NCBI GenBank assembly: GCA_949752745.1
Contig: OX457027.1
Coordinates: 93,116,015 to 93,180,014, forward strand
DNA: 64,000 bases
Direction of reading: 5' to 3'
DNA from: Protula sp. h YS-2021
Taxonomy: Eukaryota > Annelida > Polychaeta > Sabellida > Serpulidae
Shown here piece by piece: positions 60,801 to 64,000 of the stretch; position 1 is the first letter of the stretch; every line of letters begins with the position of its first letter. Made by a program: the position numbers and the translations under genes. A model generated the notes under the pieces. It saw only the letters and a program-made list of their open reading frames with translations, ran no database searches and was not told the DNA's origin.

Positions 60801-63800
60801 GGGTTTGGTCGAGTTCAACACTAAATATGCCGCCTCCACCCCGGGGAACGTTGAGCCGCACTTCTGTCAACATTTATATATTGGGACAATACTACCACGT
60901 TTTCGTGTAAAGTTTCAGTCACCAAATCTTTCAAATCAAGTTTTTCAAAAATAAAATCGATCAAAATATATAGAAAACATAGACCCGTTGGTTTATCCAA
61001 TGCTCCACCCAAGGGAATGGTGACGTGGGCCGGGTCAACTTTTGTGCCACAAGTGGCCCCTCTATGGGACCTATCTTCCTGTGTAATTTCAGCTCTCTAA
61101 TCGAGCCATGTGATTTTTGGGAGATTAAAATATGTCATTTTCTCCTACTTTCGGGTTTGGTCGAGTTCAACACTGAATATGCCGCCCCCACCCCGGGAAA
61201 CGTTGCGCCGCAGTTCTGTCAACATGTATGTATTGGGGCAATACTGCGCCGTTTTCGTGTGAAGTTTCAGTCACCAAATCGGTCAAATAAGCTTTCTTTT
61301 AAAATAAAATCGATCAAAATATATAGAAAATATAGACCCGTAGGTTTATCCCATGCCCCACTCAAGAGAATGGTGACCTGGGCCGCGTCAATTTTTACTC
61401 CACAAGTGGCCACTCTATTGGGTCTATCTTTCTGTGTAATTTCAGTTCTCTAATCGAACCCTGTGATTTTTGAGAGAATAAAATGTGTCATTTTGTGCCA
61501 CTTCCGGGTTTGGTCGAGTTCAACACTAAATATGCCGCCTCCACCCCGGGAAACGTTGAGCCGCACTTCTGTCAACATTTATATATTGGGGCAATACTAC
61601 CACGTTTTCGTGTTAAGTTTCAGTCACCAAATCTTTCAAATAAAGTTTTTCAAAAATAAAATCGATCAAAATATATAGAAAACATAGACCCGTTGGTTTA
61701 TCCAATGCTCCACCCAAGGGCATGGTGACGTGGGCCGGGTCAACTTTTGTGCCACAAGTGGTCCCTCTATGGGACCTATCTTCCTGTGTAATTTCAGTTC
61801 TCTAATCGAACTCTGTGATTTTTGGGAGATTAAAATATGTCATTTTCTCCTACTTTCGGGTTTGGTCGAGTTCAACACTGAATATGCCGCCCCCACCCCG
61901 GGAAACGTTGCGCCGCAGTTCTGTAAACATTTATGTATTGGGACAATACTGCGCCGTTTTCGTGTGAAGTTTCAGTCACCAAATCGGTCAAATAAGCTTT
62001 CTTTTAAAATAAAATCGATCAAAATATATAGAAAATATAGACCCGTAGGTTTATCCCATGCCCCACTCAAGAGAATGGTGACCTGGGCCGCGTCAATTTT
62101 TACTCCACAAGTGGCCACTCTATTGGGTCTATCTTTCTGTGTAATTTCAGTTCTCTAATCGAACCCTGTGATTTTTGAGAGAATAAAATGTGTCATTTTG
62201 TGCTACTTCCGGGTTTGGTCGAGTTCAACACTAAATATGCCGCCCCCACCCCGGGGAACGTTGAGCCGCACTTCTGTCAACAATTTTGTGTTAGGGCAAT
62301 ACTACCACGTTTTCGTGTAAAGTTTCAGTGACCAAATCGGTCAAATAAAGCTTTTTCAAAAATAAAATCGATCAGAATATATAGAAAACATAGAACCGTT
62401 GGTTTATCCAATGCTCCACCCAAGGGAATGGTGACGTGGACAGGGTCAACGTTTGTGCCACAAGTGGCCCCTCTATGGGACCTATCTTCCTGTGTAATAT
62501 CAGTTCTCTAATCGAGCCCTGTGATTTTTGGGAGATTAAAATATGTCATTTTCTCCTACTTTCGGGTTTGGTCGAGTTCAACACTAAATATTCCGCCCCC
62601 ACCCCGGGAAACGTTGAGCCGGACTTCTGTCAATAATTTTGTGTTAGGGCAATAATATCACGTTTTCGTGTAAAGTTTCAGTTACCAAATCGGTCAAATA
62701 AGCTTTCTTTTAAAATAAAATCGATCAAAATATATAGAAAACCTAGACCCGTTGGTTTATCCAATGCTCCACCCAAGGGAATGGTGACGTGGGCCGGGTC
62801 AACTTTTGTGCCACAAGTGGCCACTCTATTGGGTCTATCTTTCTGTGTAATTTCAGTTCTCTAATCGAACCCTGTGATTTTTGAGAGAATAAAATGTGTC
62901 ATTTTGTGCTACTTCCGGGTTTGGTCGAGTTCAACACTAAATATGCCGCCTCCACCCCGGGGAACGTTGAGCCGCACTTCTGTCAACATTTATATATTGG
63001 GACAATACTACCACGTTTTCGTGTAAAGTTTCAGTCACCAAATCTTTCAAATCAAGTTTTTCAAAAATAAAATCGATCAAAATATATAGAAAACATAGAC
63101 CCGTTGGTTTATCCAATGCTCCACCCAAGGGAATGGTGACGTGGGCCGGGTCAACTTTTGTGCCACAAGTGGCCCCTCTATGGGACCTATCTTCCTGTGT
63201 AATTTCAGCTCTCTAATCGAGCCATGTGATTTTTGGGAGATTAAAATATGTCATTTTCTCCTACTTTCGGGTTTGGTCGAGTTCAACACTGAATATGCCG
63301 CCCCCACCCCGGGAAACGTTGCGCCGCAGTTCTGTCAACATGTATGTATTGGGGCAATACTGCGCCGTTTTCGTGTGAAGTTTCAGTCACCAAATCGGTC
63401 AAATAAGCTTTCTTTTAAAATAAAATCGATCAAAATATATAGAAAATATAGACCCGTAGGTTTATCCCATGCCCCACTCAAGAGAATGGTGACCTGGGCC
63501 GCGTCAATTTTTACTCCACAAGTGGCCACTCTATTGGGTCTATCTTTCTGTGTAATTTCAGTTCTCTAATCGAACCCTGTGATTTTTGAGAGAATAAAAT
63601 GTGTCATTTTGTGCCACTTCCGGGTTTGGTCGAGTTCAACACTAAATATGCCGCCTCCACCCCGGAAAACGTTGAGCCGCACTTCTGTCAACATTTATAT
63701 ATTGGGGCAATACTACCACGTTTTCGTGTTAAGTTTCAGTCACCAAATCTTTCAAATAAAGTTTTTCAAAAATAAAATCGATCAAAATATATAGAAAACA

Positions 63801-64000
63801 TAGACCCGTTGGTTTATCCAATGCTCCACCCAAGGGCATGGTGACGTGGGCCGGGTCAACTTTTGTGCCACAAGTGGTCCCTCTATGGGACCTATCTTCC
63901 TGTGTAATTTCAGTTCTCTAATCGAACTCTGTGATTTTTGGGAGATTAAAATATGTCATTTTCTCCTACTTTCGGGTTTGGTCGAGTTCAACACTGAATA
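54900..64000. repeat. Satellite array, monomer about 352 bp, with higher-order structure
   Basis: Sparse, diverged units at 54.9-55.6 kb lead into a continuous array. The anchor 'ccacaagtggcc' recurs every 352-354 bases. From about 57.5 kb two alternating monomer types form a 705-bp dimer, and from about 59.9 kb a 2116-bp block of six monomers is repeated almost exactly. Repeated 142-codon open frames (57499, 58204, 58909, 59614, 61025, 61730, 63141) are a by-product of the repeat; nothing indicates translation. The array runs off the right edge. Confidence 0.92.

Noticed and set aside
57499..63569. 142-aa protein family encoded by the satellite
   Set aside because: The frames repeat because the 705-bp unit is divisible by three; no start context, domain or splice evidence supports translation. 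Minus-strand 63-aa frames are the same artefact.

Overview
This is an AT-rich, intron-rich animal nuclear DNA window with no prokaryotic features. The gene content suggests a lophotrochozoan, most likely a bivalve mollusc: multi-copy GT10 alpha-1,3-fucosyltransferases, a lectin/EGF receptor, a DFNGD/LCHD repeat protein, long satellite DNA and many decayed LINEs. The taxon is an inference. Most real exons here are too short to stand out as long reading frames. I found them by following protein motifs and checking splice-site phase, and every gene model below has phase-compatible exons.

Layout. 1-0.56 kb: copy of a dispersed repeat. 1.4-5.6 kb (+): a seven-exon membrane receptor (signal peptide, C-type lectin domain, two EGF domains, transmembrane segment, cytoplasmic tail) whose first lectin exon carries an in-frame TGA. 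10.1-11.9 kb (+): two-exon alpha-1,3-fucosyltransferase. 13.8-20.7 kb (-): complete ten-exon asparagine synthetase, 573 aa. 21-29 kb: mostly non-coding with several minisatellites, weak candidate exons and a LINE remnant. 29.7-31.1 kb: tandem element carrying palindromic AGGTCA hexamers, same family as the left edge. 32.2-35.8 kb (-): a second fucosyltransferase locus with one first exon, one wrecked catalytic exon and one intact catalytic exon. 36-37 kb: unassigned open frames. 38.5-40.9 kb (-): divergent rhodopsin-like GPCR. 42.8-46.8 kb: microsatellites and a CR1/L2-like LINE remnant. 49.3-51.7 kb (-): 3' part of a gene with VCBS/FG-GAP-like repeats, assembled from five small exons. 51.8-54.6 kb: inverted-repeat elements around (AT)n tracts. 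54.9-64 kb: a satellite of about 352 bp with 705-bp and 2116-bp higher-order periods, running off the right edge.

The genes do not form one pathway. The two fucosyltransferase loci would act in Golgi glycan fucosylation. Asparagine synthetase is a cytosolic housekeeping enzyme. The lectin receptor and the GPCR are surface proteins, and the VCBS-like protein is probably extracellular.

The most unusual theme is that three tandem arrays overlap an exon edge: the EGF1 exon end with its splice donor, the asparagine synthetase exon 5 end with its donor, and the asparagine synthetase start codon. Other points of note are a GC-AG intron in asparagine synthetase, apparent rescue of a fucosyltransferase by a second copy of its catalytic exon, a GPCR lacking the DRY arginine, and the hidden DFNGD/LCHD repeat gene.
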